64,000 bases of DNA from Mesorhizobium sp. Root102 (GCF_001425625.1 NZ_LMCP01000045.1:854-64853); one strand, 5' to 3'. Positions 17,406 to 26,287 are shown, counted from the first letter of the stretch. Notes: generated by a model from the sequence alone, not told the origin. Program-made: numbers and translations.

Positions 17406-18286
17406 CGGCGCCGCCTTTCGGCGAACCGGAGCAGTTGGAATTGCAGGACCGAGACGACGACCACAAGCACGAAGAGGGTGACGGCGACAGCCGCCGCCCT
17501 ACCTCCCTGGTTCTGCTGGAAAGCCTTCTGGAAGACGTAGTAGACGAGCACCATATTGTCGTTCGGCCGGCCGCCGATCGAGAACAGATAGACCTGATCG
17601 AAGATCTTGAGCTGCAGGATGAGTTGGATGGTTAATACCAGCGAAGTGACCGGCCATAGCAGTGGCCAGGTGATACGCCGGAACGTGGTCCATCGCGTCG
17701 AGTTGTCGAGCGCCGCGGCTTCATGGATCTCCGCGGGTATGGACCGCAGTCCGGCGAGGAAGAGGAGGATCGAGAAACCCGCGGTCCACCAGATCGTCAC
17801 CCCGGCCACCGCCGGCAAGAACCAGACGCGCGACTTAAAGACCGGTACGCGCGGGATTCCCAGCCAGTCCAGCACATGCATCGCGATCCCGAACTGGAAA
17901 TTCAGCGTCCAGTCCCAGATCAGATAGACCACGGACACCGGCAGGATGTACGGCAGGAAGAACAACGCCAGCACGATCGCCTGGAACCGGCCCTTGAGGC
18001 GTGACACGCCAAGCGCGATCAACAGGGCGATGAGTGTCCCGGGGACGACCGTCATCAGCACGAAGTAAGCGGTGTTCCAGACCGCGCGCCGGAACATCGG
18101 GTCGTTGTCGAGCCGCAGGTAGTTGTCGAGGCCAACCCACCGACCCTCGCCGATCAGCGGCGCATCGGTGAAAGAGATGCGGAACATCTGAACCGTCGGA
18201 TAGACGAACGCCAGCAAGTAGATCGCCAGGAAGGGAGCGACCAGCACCAGTGCGACAAGACGTTCAGTGCGGGAGTTGCGAAGCAT
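17402..18286 (-). CDS. Sugar ABC transporter permease (MalF type)
   Basis: A 294-residue permease, MalF/UgpA type. It starts MLRNSRTERLVALVLVAPF (cytoplasmic arm then first membrane segment) and carries the EAA loop EIHEAAALDNSTRWTTFRRI. It lies 59 bases downstream of the binding-protein gene on the same strand and overlaps the MalG-type gene. Confidence 0.92.
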   Translation of the reverse strand: MLRNSRTERLVALVLVAPFLAIYLLAFVYPTVQMFRISFTDAPLIGEGRWVGLDNYLRLDNDPMFRRAVWNTAYFVLMTVVPGTLIALLIALGVSRLKGRFQAIVLALFFLPYILPVSVVYLIWDWTLNFQFGIAMHVLDWLGIPRVPVFKSRVWFLPAVAGVTIWWTAGFSILLFLAGLRSIPAEIHEAAALDNSTRWTTFRRITWPLLWPVTSLVLTIQLILQLKIFDQVYLFSIGGRPNDNMVLVYYVFQKAFQQNQGGRAAAVAVTLFVLVVVVSVLQFQLLRFAERRRR

Positions 18287-18345
18287 GGCTCTTCCTCAAA
18301 TATGGTTGGGACCGTCCCGGGCAGGGCGGTCCCAGCCTTTGAGCC

Positions 18346-19620
18346 CTACATGCTGTTCAGCTCTTCCTTGATGGATTTCACCGCCTCGCCCGGGTCCATC
18401 TCTCCGTTGAGGGTCGGCACGAAATAATTCGACATGATGTCGAAGATCGGCCCGGCGACACCAGCCTTGGGCGACTTCGGATCGAAGATCATGTTGGCCG
18501 TCAGGGTCGAGTAGGTCGCATTGGGCTCCATTGCCTTGTATTCCGCCGTCTCGGTGACTGGCTTGTAGGCAGGGATGTGGCCTGCCGTGGCCCAGAAAAG
18601 CGAGTGCTTGTCCATCCATGAGATCACCTCGAGAACGGTGGCACGCTTTTCCGGGGTGATCTCCTTGCCCTTGTTCTTCGGGATCGCGAACGAGTGGCTG
18701 TCCGCATAGGTGCATGGCTTGTCGAAGATCACCGGGATCTCGACGGCGCCCCAGTCGAACAGCTTGCCTTGCTTGGCGAGGTCCGTCATCGTGGGAACTT
18801 CCCAGACGCCGTTGATCATCATTGCTGCCTTGCCCGAGGTGAATAGGGCGACGGTTGCGGGATAGTCCGTATAGGTCGACTGCAGCCCGGCTTTCGTCCA
18901 CCCTTGCAGAACCGCCAACGCTTTCGCCAGCTTTTCAGCATTGTCGCCGGCGAGGAACTCGTTGCCCGTCAGAAGCTCGCCGCCTTGCTGGCACACCAGC
19001 GAGTAAATGGTGCGGTACATGAAGTTGCCGTCGGCGGTCACGCTGCCCAGCGGGAACTCGATGCCGGCATCCTTCAACTTCTGCAGTGTCGCGGTGAATT
19101 CCTCCCTGTTACCCATGCCCACGGGACGGCCGTCGTCGCCGAGCACGCCTGCCTTCTTCAGAAGGACGCGGTTGTAGTACAGGACGATTGGATGGGTATC
19201 GAGCGGCACTGCGTATTGCTTGCCGTCGACAGTCACGGCGCCCATCGTCGTCTGGGCGAAGTCCGAGGCCGAGAGGCCCATCTTGCTCATGTCGTCGGCG
19301 GTGATTTCTTCGAGAATATCCTGGCTCACCGCCAAGGGGATGCGGCTGGCATGATAGGTCATGACGTCTGGCGCCTCTCCGACCGCGGCCGAGGTCTGCA
19401 CCTTCGCGTAGAAGGGCGTGCCCCACTCCAGCGTCGTGGCGTCGATCTTGATCTTGCCGGCGTGGGCGGTGTTGAAGTCGGTGATCATCTGCTTCATGCG
19501 CACACCGTCACCGCCGCCGAGGAAATCCCACCATATGACGGTTTCTTCGGCCTGGGCCGCGACGGCCCAAAATCCTCCGGCCGCAACCACCGCTATGGCC
19601 ATCATCCTGCGAAAGTTCAT
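18346..19620 (-). CDS. Sugar ABC transporter substrate-binding protein
   Basis: A 424-residue exported protein. The signal peptide covers residues 1-24 (MNFRRMMAIAVVAAGGFWAV, cleavage after AQA). The mature part has the family-1 extracellular solute-binding pattern: VIWWDFLGGGDGVRMKQMI, then GKAAMMINGVWEVP and PKNKGKEITPEKRA in the hinge and C-terminal lobe. A GH51 arabinofuranosidase is the next gene upstream on the same strand, so arabinosides or arabino-oligosaccharides are the likely ligands (inference from neighbours). Confidence 0.9.
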   Translation of the reverse strand: MNFRRMMAIAVVAAGGFWAVAAQAEETVIWWDFLGGGDGVRMKQMITDFNTAHAGKIKIDATTLEWGTPFYAKVQTSAAVGEAPDVMTYHASRIPLAVSQDILEEITADDMSKMGLSASDFAQTTMGAVTVDGKQYAVPLDTHPIVLYYNRVLLKKAGVLGDDGRPVGMGNREEFTATLQKLKDAGIEFPLGSVTADGNFMYRTIYSLVCQQGGELLTGNEFLAGDNAEKLAKALAVLQGWTKAGLQSTYTDYPATVALFTSGKAAMMINGVWEVPTMTDLAKQGKLFDWGAVEIPVIFDKPCTYADSHSFAIPKNKGKEITPEKRATVLEVISWMDKHSLFWATAGHIPAYKPVTETAEYKAMEPNATYSTLTANMIFDPKSPKAGVAGPIFDIMSNYFVPTLNGEMDPGEAVKSIKEELNSM

Positions 19621-19711
19621 CTCAGCTTCCTCCCGAGTACGGCGATTAGATCCGCCTTGAACGTTTCAATGCTACACCAAACCAAACCGCCTGCAACGGA
19701 TTTCAGGGTAT

Positions 19712-19730
19712 ATATCTGATGGTCGGATAT
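19712..19730. promoter_or_regulatory. Candidate operator: ATATCTGA-TGG-TCGGATAT
   Basis: An inverted repeat with one mismatch between arms, in the 114-bp gap between the glycosidase and the binding-protein gene. It has the core TATC-N9-GATA, which recurs just upstream of the ArsR-type regulator gene (22300-22316). The arm TCGGATA also recurs in the ABC ATPase promoter (15381-15396). Confidence 0.5.
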
Positions 19731-19734
19731 TAAC

Positions 19735-21240
19735 TCAGAGCGTCACACGCACCATCGAGTAAGAGTGCGGCGGCAAGTTCAGCGTCATTCCCTTGCTGCT
19801 GAGCGCTGCCCCGTTGCCTTTGACCGGTGATACGTTGTCCGGCGCGTCCTTCGTGTTGCAGGCCTCGAGATCGTCATGACGGATGATCGTATGCTCGATA
19901 GACTTGGCTGCGAACCGCTCGAGGGCGACGTCTGCCTCTATCGTCTCGGATCCATGCCGGTTGATTGCGAAGAAGGTCAGCGTGCCGGCTTTCGAATCAT
20001 GTACGCCTGCAATGTCGAGCCATGGCACCTTGTCGGCCGCGGCCGCGTCATAGGTAGGCACCTCGACCGCGAGCTGCAGCGCGGTGCCGCGGCCATGCTT
20101 GGAGGCCAGCATAAAAGGCCAGTAGATCGTCTGCCGCCAGGCGCCGCCGCCGGGATCGGTCATGATCGGCGCGATAACGTTCACCAGCTGCGCAATGCAG
20201 GCGATGCGAACAATATCCGACCGGCGGATGAAGGTGTTGATGATGCAACCGACTTGCAGCACGTCCTCGAAATTGTAGATGTCTTCCAAAAGCCTGGGCG
20301 CTTCCGGCCAGTCCCAGCCGCGCATGCGCTCGGCGTCCCGCTTGCGCTGATGGTACCAGACGTTCCACTCGTCGAAGGAGATCTTCACGTCCCGTTTCGA
20401 GCGGGTCTTGGCCTTCACGTAGTCGATGATGCCCGCGACCGTGCCAATGTAGCGGTCGAGCTTGGCCGGAAGAGCGAGATATTCGGCCGTATTCTTCTCG
20501 TAGTTCTCGAAATACATGTGGAGAGAGATGTAGTCGACCTGCTCGTAGGTCGCTTCCAACACGGTCGCTTCCCACTGCGGATAGGTCGGCATATTGGAGT
20601 GCGACGAACCGCAGACGACCAGTTCCACCGTTGGGTCGAGGCCGCGCAGCGCCTTGGCGGTCTCGTTGGCGAGATGGCCGTATTCGCTCGCCGACTTGTG
20701 GCCGACCTGCCAGGGACCGTCCATTTCATTGCCGAGACACCAGAGGCGGCAGTTCCAGGGTTGCGTGCGTCCGTTCTTGGCCCTGAGGTCGGACCAGTAG
20801 CTGCCGCTCGGGTGGTTGACGTATTCAACGAAGGCCCGCGCCTCGTCGAGGCCGCGGGAGCCGAGATTGACCGCAAGCATCATCTCGGTGCCGGCCTTTT
20901 CAGCCCAGTCGGCGAATTCGTGGATTCCAACCAGGTTCGGCTCCGTGGTGCGCCACGCAAGATCGAGCCGCCGCGGGCGATTCTCCTTTGGGCCTATGCC
21001 GTCTTCCCAATTGTAGGCGGACACGAAGTTGCCACCTGGGTAACGGCAGATCGGAGTGTCGAGCGCACGCACCAGCTCGATCACATCCTTGCGCATCCCC
21101 TCTGCGTCCGCTTGCGGATGTCCGGGCTCGTAGATGCCCGTATAGACCGCTCGGCCAAGATGCTCGAGAAACGAGCCGTAAAGACGTTTGTCGATATCCG
21201 CGACGGTATAGGCCGCGTTCGCGGTGACTCTGGCCTTCAT
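19735..21240 (-). CDS. GH51 alpha-L-arabinofuranosidase
   Basis: A 501-residue cytoplasmic glycoside hydrolase of family 51; no signal peptide is visible. It begins MKARVTANAAYTVADIDKRL and LYGSFLEHLGRAVYTGIYEP, typical of the family. The acid/base Glu is in WCLGNEMDGPWQ and the nucleophile Glu in KISFDEWNVWYH; the C-terminal beta domain ends LPPHSYSMVRVTL. It removes terminal alpha-L-arabinose from imported oligosaccharides. I prefer the ATG at 21240, where a GGAGG-like site precedes it, over the codon at 21252. Confidence 0.93.
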   Translation of the reverse strand: MKARVTANAAYTVADIDKRLYGSFLEHLGRAVYTGIYEPGHPQADAEGMRKDVIELVRALDTPICRYPGGNFVSAYNWEDGIGPKENRPRRLDLAWRTTEPNLVGIHEFADWAEKAGTEMMLAVNLGSRGLDEARAFVEYVNHPSGSYWSDLRAKNGRTQPWNCRLWCLGNEMDGPWQVGHKSASEYGHLANETAKALRGLDPTVELVVCGSSHSNMPTYPQWEATVLEATYEQVDYISLHMYFENYEKNTAEYLALPAKLDRYIGTVAGIIDYVKAKTRSKRDVKISFDEWNVWYHQRKRDAERMRGWDWPEAPRLLEDIYNFEDVLQVGCIINTFIRRSDIVRIACIAQLVNVIAPIMTDPGGGAWRQTIYWPFMLASKHGRGTALQLAVEVPTYDAAAADKVPWLDIAGVHDSKAGTLTFFAINRHGSETIEADVALERFAAKSIEHTIIRHDDLEACNTKDAPDNVSPVKGNGAALSSKGMTLNLPPHSYSMVRVTL

Positions 21241-21344
21241 GATCCCTCCCACTGCGGACTATCAATCCGACTTTCCGGTCTATATCCGGGTTGCGGGTCA
21301 ATTAAGGGCGGAGGTCGTTCGCCCGTCAAGGGCCTAGTATGCTC

Positions 21345-22271
21345 TCAAGCCTTCAGCAGGCGCAGAACGATGTCGTTGCTGTAATTGCCGAAGCCGCTGC
21401 CGAAGATGTTTATGCCGCCGGGGTGACGCGCATCTTCCTTCACGCCGATTCGTATCCGGATCGAGCGGTGCCGCTCGAGCTCCAGATCAGCCAGCGAGCA
21501 TTTGGAAACCTTGTCATTGTTGCGATAGGTACCGTTATTCGTGACGCGCCAGTGTGCGAGATCGCCATACTGCGATCCGGCCAACTTCCACCAGCCGGGC
21601 GTATGCTTGCCGCGCTTGTCGCCATAGTCGGCCGGCGCCGTCCAGGTATCTATCTCGTGTCCGTTGATCGCGATCGTGATGTCCGATGGCCAATCCTTCG
21701 ATGTGCCCGGCACCTCGGACGAAAGCTCCATCGCCAGCTCCAACCCGCCGACTTTGGCATTGGCAAGCGTCGCATTGTTGGGAAACTGGTATTCGACGAA
21801 GCCGCGTGTGAACCACAGCAGCCCGGCCCGCATGCGGTCAGGATCGAGGAAAGTGTCTGGCACATCGAGAAGTCCGATGACGCCGTCCTTTGAACACAGG
21901 CCGCAGGGGGCGGAAACTTCGCATCTTGTGTAGAGTCCAAGCGGCATCGCCACTTCTATGACGCCGAGATCCTGCGCCGGGGTGCGGTCCTTGAAGACGA
22001 CAACCAACTCGGAGAAAGTCGAATAGCAGACCTTCTGGCTTCCCTTGCGCGCCTTCTGTGATTTCGTCTCGATCAAACCGACATCGGCAAGAACCTGGAT
22101 GTTTGCGGAAATTGTCGATTGCGGAAGACCCAGTTCTTCGGCCACTTGATTGACGTTTTTCGGCCCCTTGCGGTGCAGCAGATCGAGAATCCGGACCCGG
22201 ACCTCGCTCGCGAGGCTCTTCAACAAGTCGAGCCGCTCAAGCGGATCGACAACCATGATTTCATTCGACAT
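21345..22271 (-). CDS. ArsR/SmtB-type winged-helix transcriptional regulator with long C-terminal domain
   Basis: A 308-residue protein from the ATG at 22271 (GTG at 22289 is also possible). Residues about 10-85 are a winged helix (LKSLASEVRVRILDLLHR, then QVAEELGLPQSTISANIQVL). The remaining 220 residues form a soluble domain I do not recognise, with a cysteine pair in APCGLCSKDG and a Trp/Gly-rich part. Most ArsR proteins are about 100-120 residues, so the C-terminal part may be a carbohydrate sensor. It sits at the end of the arabinoside locus and has a TATC-N9-GATA palindrome in front of it, suggesting autoregulation. Confidence 0.82.
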   Translation of the reverse strand: MSNEIMVVDPLERLDLLKSLASEVRVRILDLLHRKGPKNVNQVAEELGLPQSTISANIQVLADVGLIETKSQKARKGSQKVCYSTFSELVVVFKDRTPAQDLGVIEVAMPLGLYTRCEVSAPCGLCSKDGVIGLLDVPDTFLDPDRMRAGLLWFTRGFVEYQFPNNATLANAKVGGLELAMELSSEVPGTSKDWPSDITIAINGHEIDTWTAPADYGDKRGKHTPGWWKLAGSQYGDLAHWRVTNNGTYRNNDKVSKCSLADLELERHRSIRIRIGVKEDARHPGGINIFGSGFGNYSNDIVLRLLKA

Positions 22272-22297
22272 ATGGCCCGCACTCGTCACACGGGTTA

Positions 22298-22318
22298 TGT
22301 ATCAGCAGATCAGATACA
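22298..22318. promoter_or_regulatory. Candidate operator TGTATC-N9-GATACA upstream of the ArsR-type gene
   Basis: A perfect 6-base inverted repeat with 9-base spacing, 27 bases upstream of the ATG at 22271. It shares the core TATC-N9-GATA with the site at 19712-19730, which makes both plausible targets of this regulator. Confidence 0.5.
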
Positions 22319-22370
22319 AATAAAGCCGGTGGCGTTATAAATTGAACCGCCTAGCCAGCCAGATATGATC

Positions 22371-22650
22371 CTCGGCTTGTTTGATGCCGACGGTCTGGCT
22401 CGTCGATGAAGTCATCGAACCTGGTTGCTGAAGAAAGTTGGCGCCTGCGGGTTTGGTGGTCTCCTTCTTCAAGGTGAGATGCATGCGCTCATGCCGCCCG
22501 TTCTGCTGCGGGCAGCCCGGCTTGATGCGTTCGATGTCAATCCCAGCCGCAGCCACCAGACCGACAGCTTGCTGAGGTTGAACAGCGCGTTGGGGCTGGC
22601 GAACGGAACGCCATTGTCGGTCTTGATCGCGGCAGGCAGGCAGGCAGGCA
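22371..22650 (-). pseudogene. Frameshifted IS481-family transposase remnant
   Basis: Minus-strand frames together give the second half of an IS481 integrase. AIKTDNGVPFASPNALFNLS continues with KLSVWWLRLG in one frame (22627-22541). GIDIERIKPGCPQQNGRHER and MHLTLKKETTKPAGANFLQQ lie in a second frame (22544-22425). A third frame has FDDFIDEP. At least two frameshifts and the loss of the N-terminal half make it inactive. It belongs to the same family as the fragment at the left edge. Confidence 0.8.
22631..22650 (+). repeat. (GGCA)5 tetranucleotide tract
   Basis: Five consecutive GGCA units at the 5' border of the transposase remnant. It is translated there as the aberrant LPACLPA string, so it probably arose by slippage after the element had decayed. 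Confidence 0.85.
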
Positions 22651-22777
22651 GGCTGGCGAAAGCGATCGGCGACAAGGTGCGGGTGGAGGAAGTCATGCCA
22701 AAGGCGAAGCACCAGGGATTAGTGGCACCTACCGGGTCGGCCATTTGGTTATCCGCAATGTCGCGTGTTGTGACGTC

Positions 22778-23059
22778 TTAGAAACGATCGTTCACCGCCG
22801 TGAACCGGGCATGTACGAACAGGGGGGATGGGTTGCGTTCCAGCCGTACGAGCGTGGGAGGCTTTATGTGAGTCCTCTGGCCTTCCGCGAAGGCTAAGGC
22901 AAAAGATTCCAGCGCGAACGAGTAAGTGCGCTCTTCATCATGTTCGATAACGCGCACCAACCACTCGCCGTCGGCTTCAAGGACTTCAACTCGGGTTACC
23001 AAGAGCCCGCCGTAGCCGGTCAGATATCCGCGAACATTGCGCTGTGGACCACCCACCAT
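22778..23059 (-). CDS. Hypothetical small protein
   Basis: A 93-residue protein with no recognised family. The ATG at 23059 has a GGGAGC ribosome site 4 bases before it. The composition is protein-like: alternating strands such as GLLVTRVEVLEADGEWLVRV and few Arg/Pro runs of the kind seen in shadow frames. It is flanked by decayed sequence on both sides, so it may be accessory. Confidence 0.45.
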   Translation of the reverse strand: MVGGPQRNVRGYLTGYGGLLVTRVEVLEADGEWLVRVIEHDEERTYSFALESFALAFAEGQRTHIKPPTLVRLERNPSPLFVHARFTAVNDRF

Positions 23060-23759
23060 TTTGCTCCCATTTAGCGAAAATATGCAACTATGCTAATGAA
23101 GATACCTGCGTGGCTGCCATAAACTATGAGATAGCTCACACAGCTATCCCATGGACGTTGATGCATGCCCACAACGCCGGGCAGGTGGCGCGCATTCAGT
23201 GCGGCTAAGATGCGGATCGAAGAGGTCACGCCGAAGTGAAGCGCTGACGGAGCGGATTTTACCGGGGCGGCCCAGCGACTTAAGGTCGTAGTGGGGACTA
23301 ACAGCGGCGGCCGCTGGGCCTGACCAGTATGGCTCGAGGAAGCGCTGTGCTGGCTGACCGGAAGCATGCGCTCACTCCAATGTAAGAGCCAGAGCGCATC
23401 CGCAGGAAGGGCCACCGCCGAAAGTTGTACCCACAGCGACAATGGGAGGTAGACGCGAACCTTCCCAACGCGGCGCGGCGTGCGGATGAGCAGCGCACTA
23501 CCGGTGTCCACCAGATCGATCCGCGCATCTCTGGCCGACATTCCGTTTAAGCCGAGGCAGACGCCAGGGCATCGACCGTCGCCTCCGGTCCGGCGGGCCA
23601 GCAGCATGTGACTCGCAGACCTTCGCGGGAAGATGGCCGGCGCCCGTTGGGTGGGGGGCGTTGGGGAAAGGCGCCGGCCTTTGGCGGGTTGGGGTCCGCC
23701 ATCAACATTAATAGCAGAGTCAGAGACGGGTTCGTATAGCGTTTTCGCGGTAGCCTAAC
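23060..23759. other. Degraded region without a confident gene
   Basis: A minus-strand open frame (23071-23607, 178 residues) covers most of it, but the translation lacks a family signature and no good ribosome site was found. One segment, SARDARIDLVDTGSALLI near 23.5 kb, looks protein-like. The segment FGVTSSIRIL (about 23.2 kb) resembles FGMTSSTRTL beside the IS481 remnant at 22.7 kb, with mainly third-position base changes. I read the area as remnants of transferred genes. Confidence 0.35.
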
Positions 23760-23932
23760 CGTCATCTGCTTGCGCCATTCCCACGGCCTGTCGAACGATC
23801 CGGCCCACGTACCGCGCTTTGCTGCCTTGGCCTCATTTCTGAGTCCGAGAGCAAACCCGTCGCTATATTTCGATTTCGGGAAGTCAAGCGCATAGTCATG
23901 CCTGACCATCCATTCTCCAACATCGACGTCCC
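23760..23932 (-). pseudogene. Thermonuclease (SNase-like) domain remnant
   Basis: The minus strand encodes GDVDVGEWMVRHDYALDFP, then RNEAKAAKRGTWAGSFDRPW and EWRKQ. This is the C-terminal third of the staphylococcal-nuclease-like exported nucleases common in rhizobia (pattern G-DV--WMV--G-A-D-, E-A---RG-WAGSF--PW-WR). The catalytic N-terminal two thirds are absent upstream in all frames, so it is a fragment. Confidence 0.7.
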
Positions 23933-24160
23933 CGGCATTGCCAAGCCGAAGCAGAAATCTCAAACAACCCGGTATTGTGTTGCTTGCCGGCAACCATCGG
24001 CTCATCTGCCCCTGTCGGCGCCGATTGCATCGTATTAATTCGTGACTCATCCATTTCGGAACCTTTCCCGCGCACGGCGCGTTTCGGCGCCTGTATTCGC
24101 AAAGCCTCATACAAAAAGCGGATCGGTGGGAGGCAAACACGGGTGGGGAGGAGTGTTGCA

Positions 24161-24382
24161 ATGTCGAACCGAGAAATAGGAATATCCTCCGCCCTGGATC
24201 GGCGCATCGCCGATCTCAAGGCCAGGATGCAGGACGCCCGGATCACGGAATTCGAAATGAAGACCTTTCAGAAAGTGGCTTCCATCATGGGAGGCGGCGA
24301 AGGCTCCCTCCGCCTTGATGCCGACGACCTGATCGCGGCCTCCTTTGTCATCGACGCGCTGGGTGAACCAACGCTAAACTGA
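24161..24382 (+). CDS. Hypothetical small protein
   Basis: A 73-residue protein from the ATG at 24161, which has a strong GGGGAGGAG site 8-16 bases upstream. It is helical and charged (IADLKARMQDARITEFEMKT, ending LIAASFVIDALGEP), with no recognised family and no membrane segment. An in-frame extension upstream is less likely because the ribosome site fits this ATG so well. It could be a small regulatory or scaffold protein; its function is unknown. Confidence 0.6.
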   Translation: MSNREIGISSALDRRIADLKARMQDARITEFEMKTFQKVASIMGGGEGSLRLDADDLIAASFVIDALGEPTLN

Positions 24383-24622
24383 CGGCGGGCGGTCTGGCTT
24401 CGAGCACCGCTTGCTCTGCCAGCTGCTTGGTCCAAGCCTTCAAGCCGGGAACCAGGATGGCCGCTTTTTCGGCGGCCGTCCTGCGGCGTCCGTACGCAAG
24501 CATCTGTCGCGGGCGGCGGTGCCTGCGCTCCGCGCTATGCCGATATCGAATTGGAGGGAAAGTCTTATCAATTTGTTTGCGTTGGTGCGTCATAGTAGCG
24601 GCGGCTAACGGAGTTGAACGCG

Positions 24623-25408
24623 ATGAAGCTCGATCTGTCACCGACGAGCTGGGGCAGGGTGATCGCTGTCACCATAGTCGGTACGGCATTCTTCATTGCC
24701 GTGGCGTTCTTCGTCGATTCCTTCAACTTCCCCTATCTCTCGCCCGAAGCAGTGTGGCGGGCGCAGATGACCGACCTGATGCTGCCTTTGGTGCTGGGCG
24801 GCTCGTTTCTGTTTTTCCTCATGTGGAAGATCAGGCAGCTGGCCATCGCCCAGCGCGACCTCAGCGTCATAGCCGCGACCGACAGCCTGACAGCGGTGCT
24901 GAACCGTGGTGCCTTCTCGATGCTGGTCGAGGCCTATCTCGAGCAGACCCGCAAGCAGGAGCAGACCCGTTCGGGGGCGCTGCTGATCATCGACGCCGAC
25001 CACTTCAAATCGATCAATGACCGCCTGGGCCATGACTGCGGCGACCAGGCGCTCAAGCTGATCGCGCAGGCGATCAAAGGGCAACTGCGTGGCGGCGATC
25101 TTGTCGGCCGCATCGGCGGCGAAGAATTCGGCGTGTTTCTTCCCGGCGTGGATCCGTCGCAATCCTGGGTGGTTGCCGAAAGCATCCGCCGGCGTATCAG
25201 GGAGATGGACTTTTCGCCCGGTGGCAGGCCTTGCCCGCTTTCCGTCAGCATCGGCGGCACGAGCTTTACCGGCCCGATCACCTATGAGGAGATCTTCTCC
25301 GCCGCCGACAGACGGCTTTACACGGCCAAGTCGAACGGACGCGATCAAGTCAGCTTCGATCCGGCGGGCGTCTCGCCGCCTCTGCCCAGCGTCGCCACCG
25401 TGCATTGA
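24623..25408 (+). CDS. Membrane-bound diguanylate cyclase (GGDEF)
   Basis: A 261-residue protein. Two hydrophobic segments (about residues 10-32 and 46-68) anchor a cytoplasmic GGDEF domain from about residue 85. The domain has LLIIDADHFKSINDRLGHD (metal-binding Asp) and an intact active site GGEEF. An RxxD inhibitory site (RGGD) lies exactly five residues before GGEEF. It should make cyclic di-GMP from two GTP, with product feedback. No separate sensor domain is present other than the short membrane part. The ATG at 24623 has GGAG 9 bases upstream. Confidence 0.93.
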   Translation: MKLDLSPTSWGRVIAVTIVGTAFFIAVAFFVDSFNFPYLSPEAVWRAQMTDLMLPLVLGGSFLFFLMWKIRQLAIAQRDLSVIAATDSLTAVLNRGAFSMLVEAYLEQTRKQEQTRSGALLIIDADHFKSINDRLGHDCGDQALKLIAQAIKGQLRGGDLVGRIGGEEFGVFLPGVDPSQSWVVAESIRRRIREMDFSPGGRPCPLSVSIGGTSFTGPITYEEIFSAADRRLYTAKSNGRDQVSFDPAGVSPPLPSVATVH

Positions 25409-25528
25409 AAGCAGTCTGATCAAGGGCGGCCATGGCAACCTTGAACCGTCGCTGCCTGCCTTGGATAATCGGACAGCACGCCGATCTGTGCAGGCTGTCG
25501 CGCTGACGGCGCTTTCGCTTTGCCGACA

Positions 25529-26287
25529 TCACGCTAAGGAGATAGTCTTCTCCCGCCTGAGACGGCAGATGTCGAAAATCTGCCGACCTATGCGCCTCGT
25601 TTCGACTACGATCTTTTCGGTCGGGCTCCTCTTTGGAGCAGAATTTGCCCTAGGTTTCATCAGCCGCTCCTCGTTAAGAAGGCTGTTCAACCGGAACGCC
25701 TTCTCGCACACAAGATCATTTTGCACGCACAGCGCTGGCAAGAGCTGGTATATGGTTTTGCTTGACGACGACGGAAGCGACGGATCGAAGACAACGTGAT
25801 CTGCGGGCGCATCGAGACTTCGACTGATCAGATCGCGCGCTGCTTGCTTCGAAAGGATATAGCCGGCCGTTCCGATGTGGAGCCCATATAGTCTAGCTAC
25901 CGAAAACGCACGGCCCACGGAAGTGCGCTTCATCGCGATGACCGTCTTCTTTAGGTATGTTTCCAGCTTGACGATATCTGCGTCGGCCGGAATCCATCCA
26001 TAGTGGGAAAGCATCGGGCCAGCCGCTTCGGAGAACAGGATGTCATCTTCGAAGATCGCACCAAAGGCATCATCGCCATTCGCGATGATTTTCCAGCAAA
26101 CCTTGTGGCTCATGAGGCAGGCCACTTCCGTGGGGGTTAGACCGGACGAAGTCTCGGCAAATTCCGAGCGGTGCAACGCGTCTATGGCAGGAACCCGGTC
26201 GAACAAAACGCCAATCCTAGCGAATTCAGCCGTGACGTGGGCAAGTCGATCGGGAGACCGATCAAGGTTGATGACCATACATTTCAT
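25529..26287 (-). CDS. Glycosyltransferase family 25 protein
   Basis: A 252-residue protein of the LPS-type GT25 family: MKCMVINLDRSPDRLAHV at the N-terminus, then LTPTEVACLMSHKVCWKII and the metal/nucleotide-binding EDD in GAIFEDDILFSEAA. A further conserved block is GTAGYILSKQAARDLI. It transfers a sugar, commonly galactose, to lipopolysaccharide or a glycan. I prefer the ATG at 26287 (G-rich ribosome site) over a TTG 12 bases upstream. It is monocistronic and lies among accessory genes, suggesting variable surface polysaccharide. Confidence 0.88.
   Translation of the reverse strand: MKCMVINLDRSPDRLAHVTAEFARIGVLFDRVPAIDALHRSEFAETSSGLTPTEVACLMSHKVCWKIIANGDDAFGAIFEDDILFSEAAGPMLSHYGWIPADADIVKLETYLKKTVIAMKRTSVGRAFSVARLYGLHIGTAGYILSKQAARDLISRSLDAPADHVVFDPSLPSSSSKTIYQLLPALCVQNDLVCEKAFRLNSLLNEERLMKPRANSAPKRSPTEKIVVETRRIGRQIFDICRLRREKTISLA

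Noticed and set aside
19876..21384. 502-residue plus-strand frame over the GH51 gene
   Set aside because: The minus strand carries both catalytic glutamate motifs of GH51; the plus frame has no recognisable domain.
22631..22650. (GGCA)5 as part of a CRISPR or phase-variation system
   Set aside because: There are no spacers, and the tract lies in a dead transposase, so no phase-variable product is expected.
23071..23607. 178-residue minus-strand frame
   Set aside because: Some protein-like segments, but no family signature, no convincing ribosome site and position inside decayed sequence; described as a degraded region.
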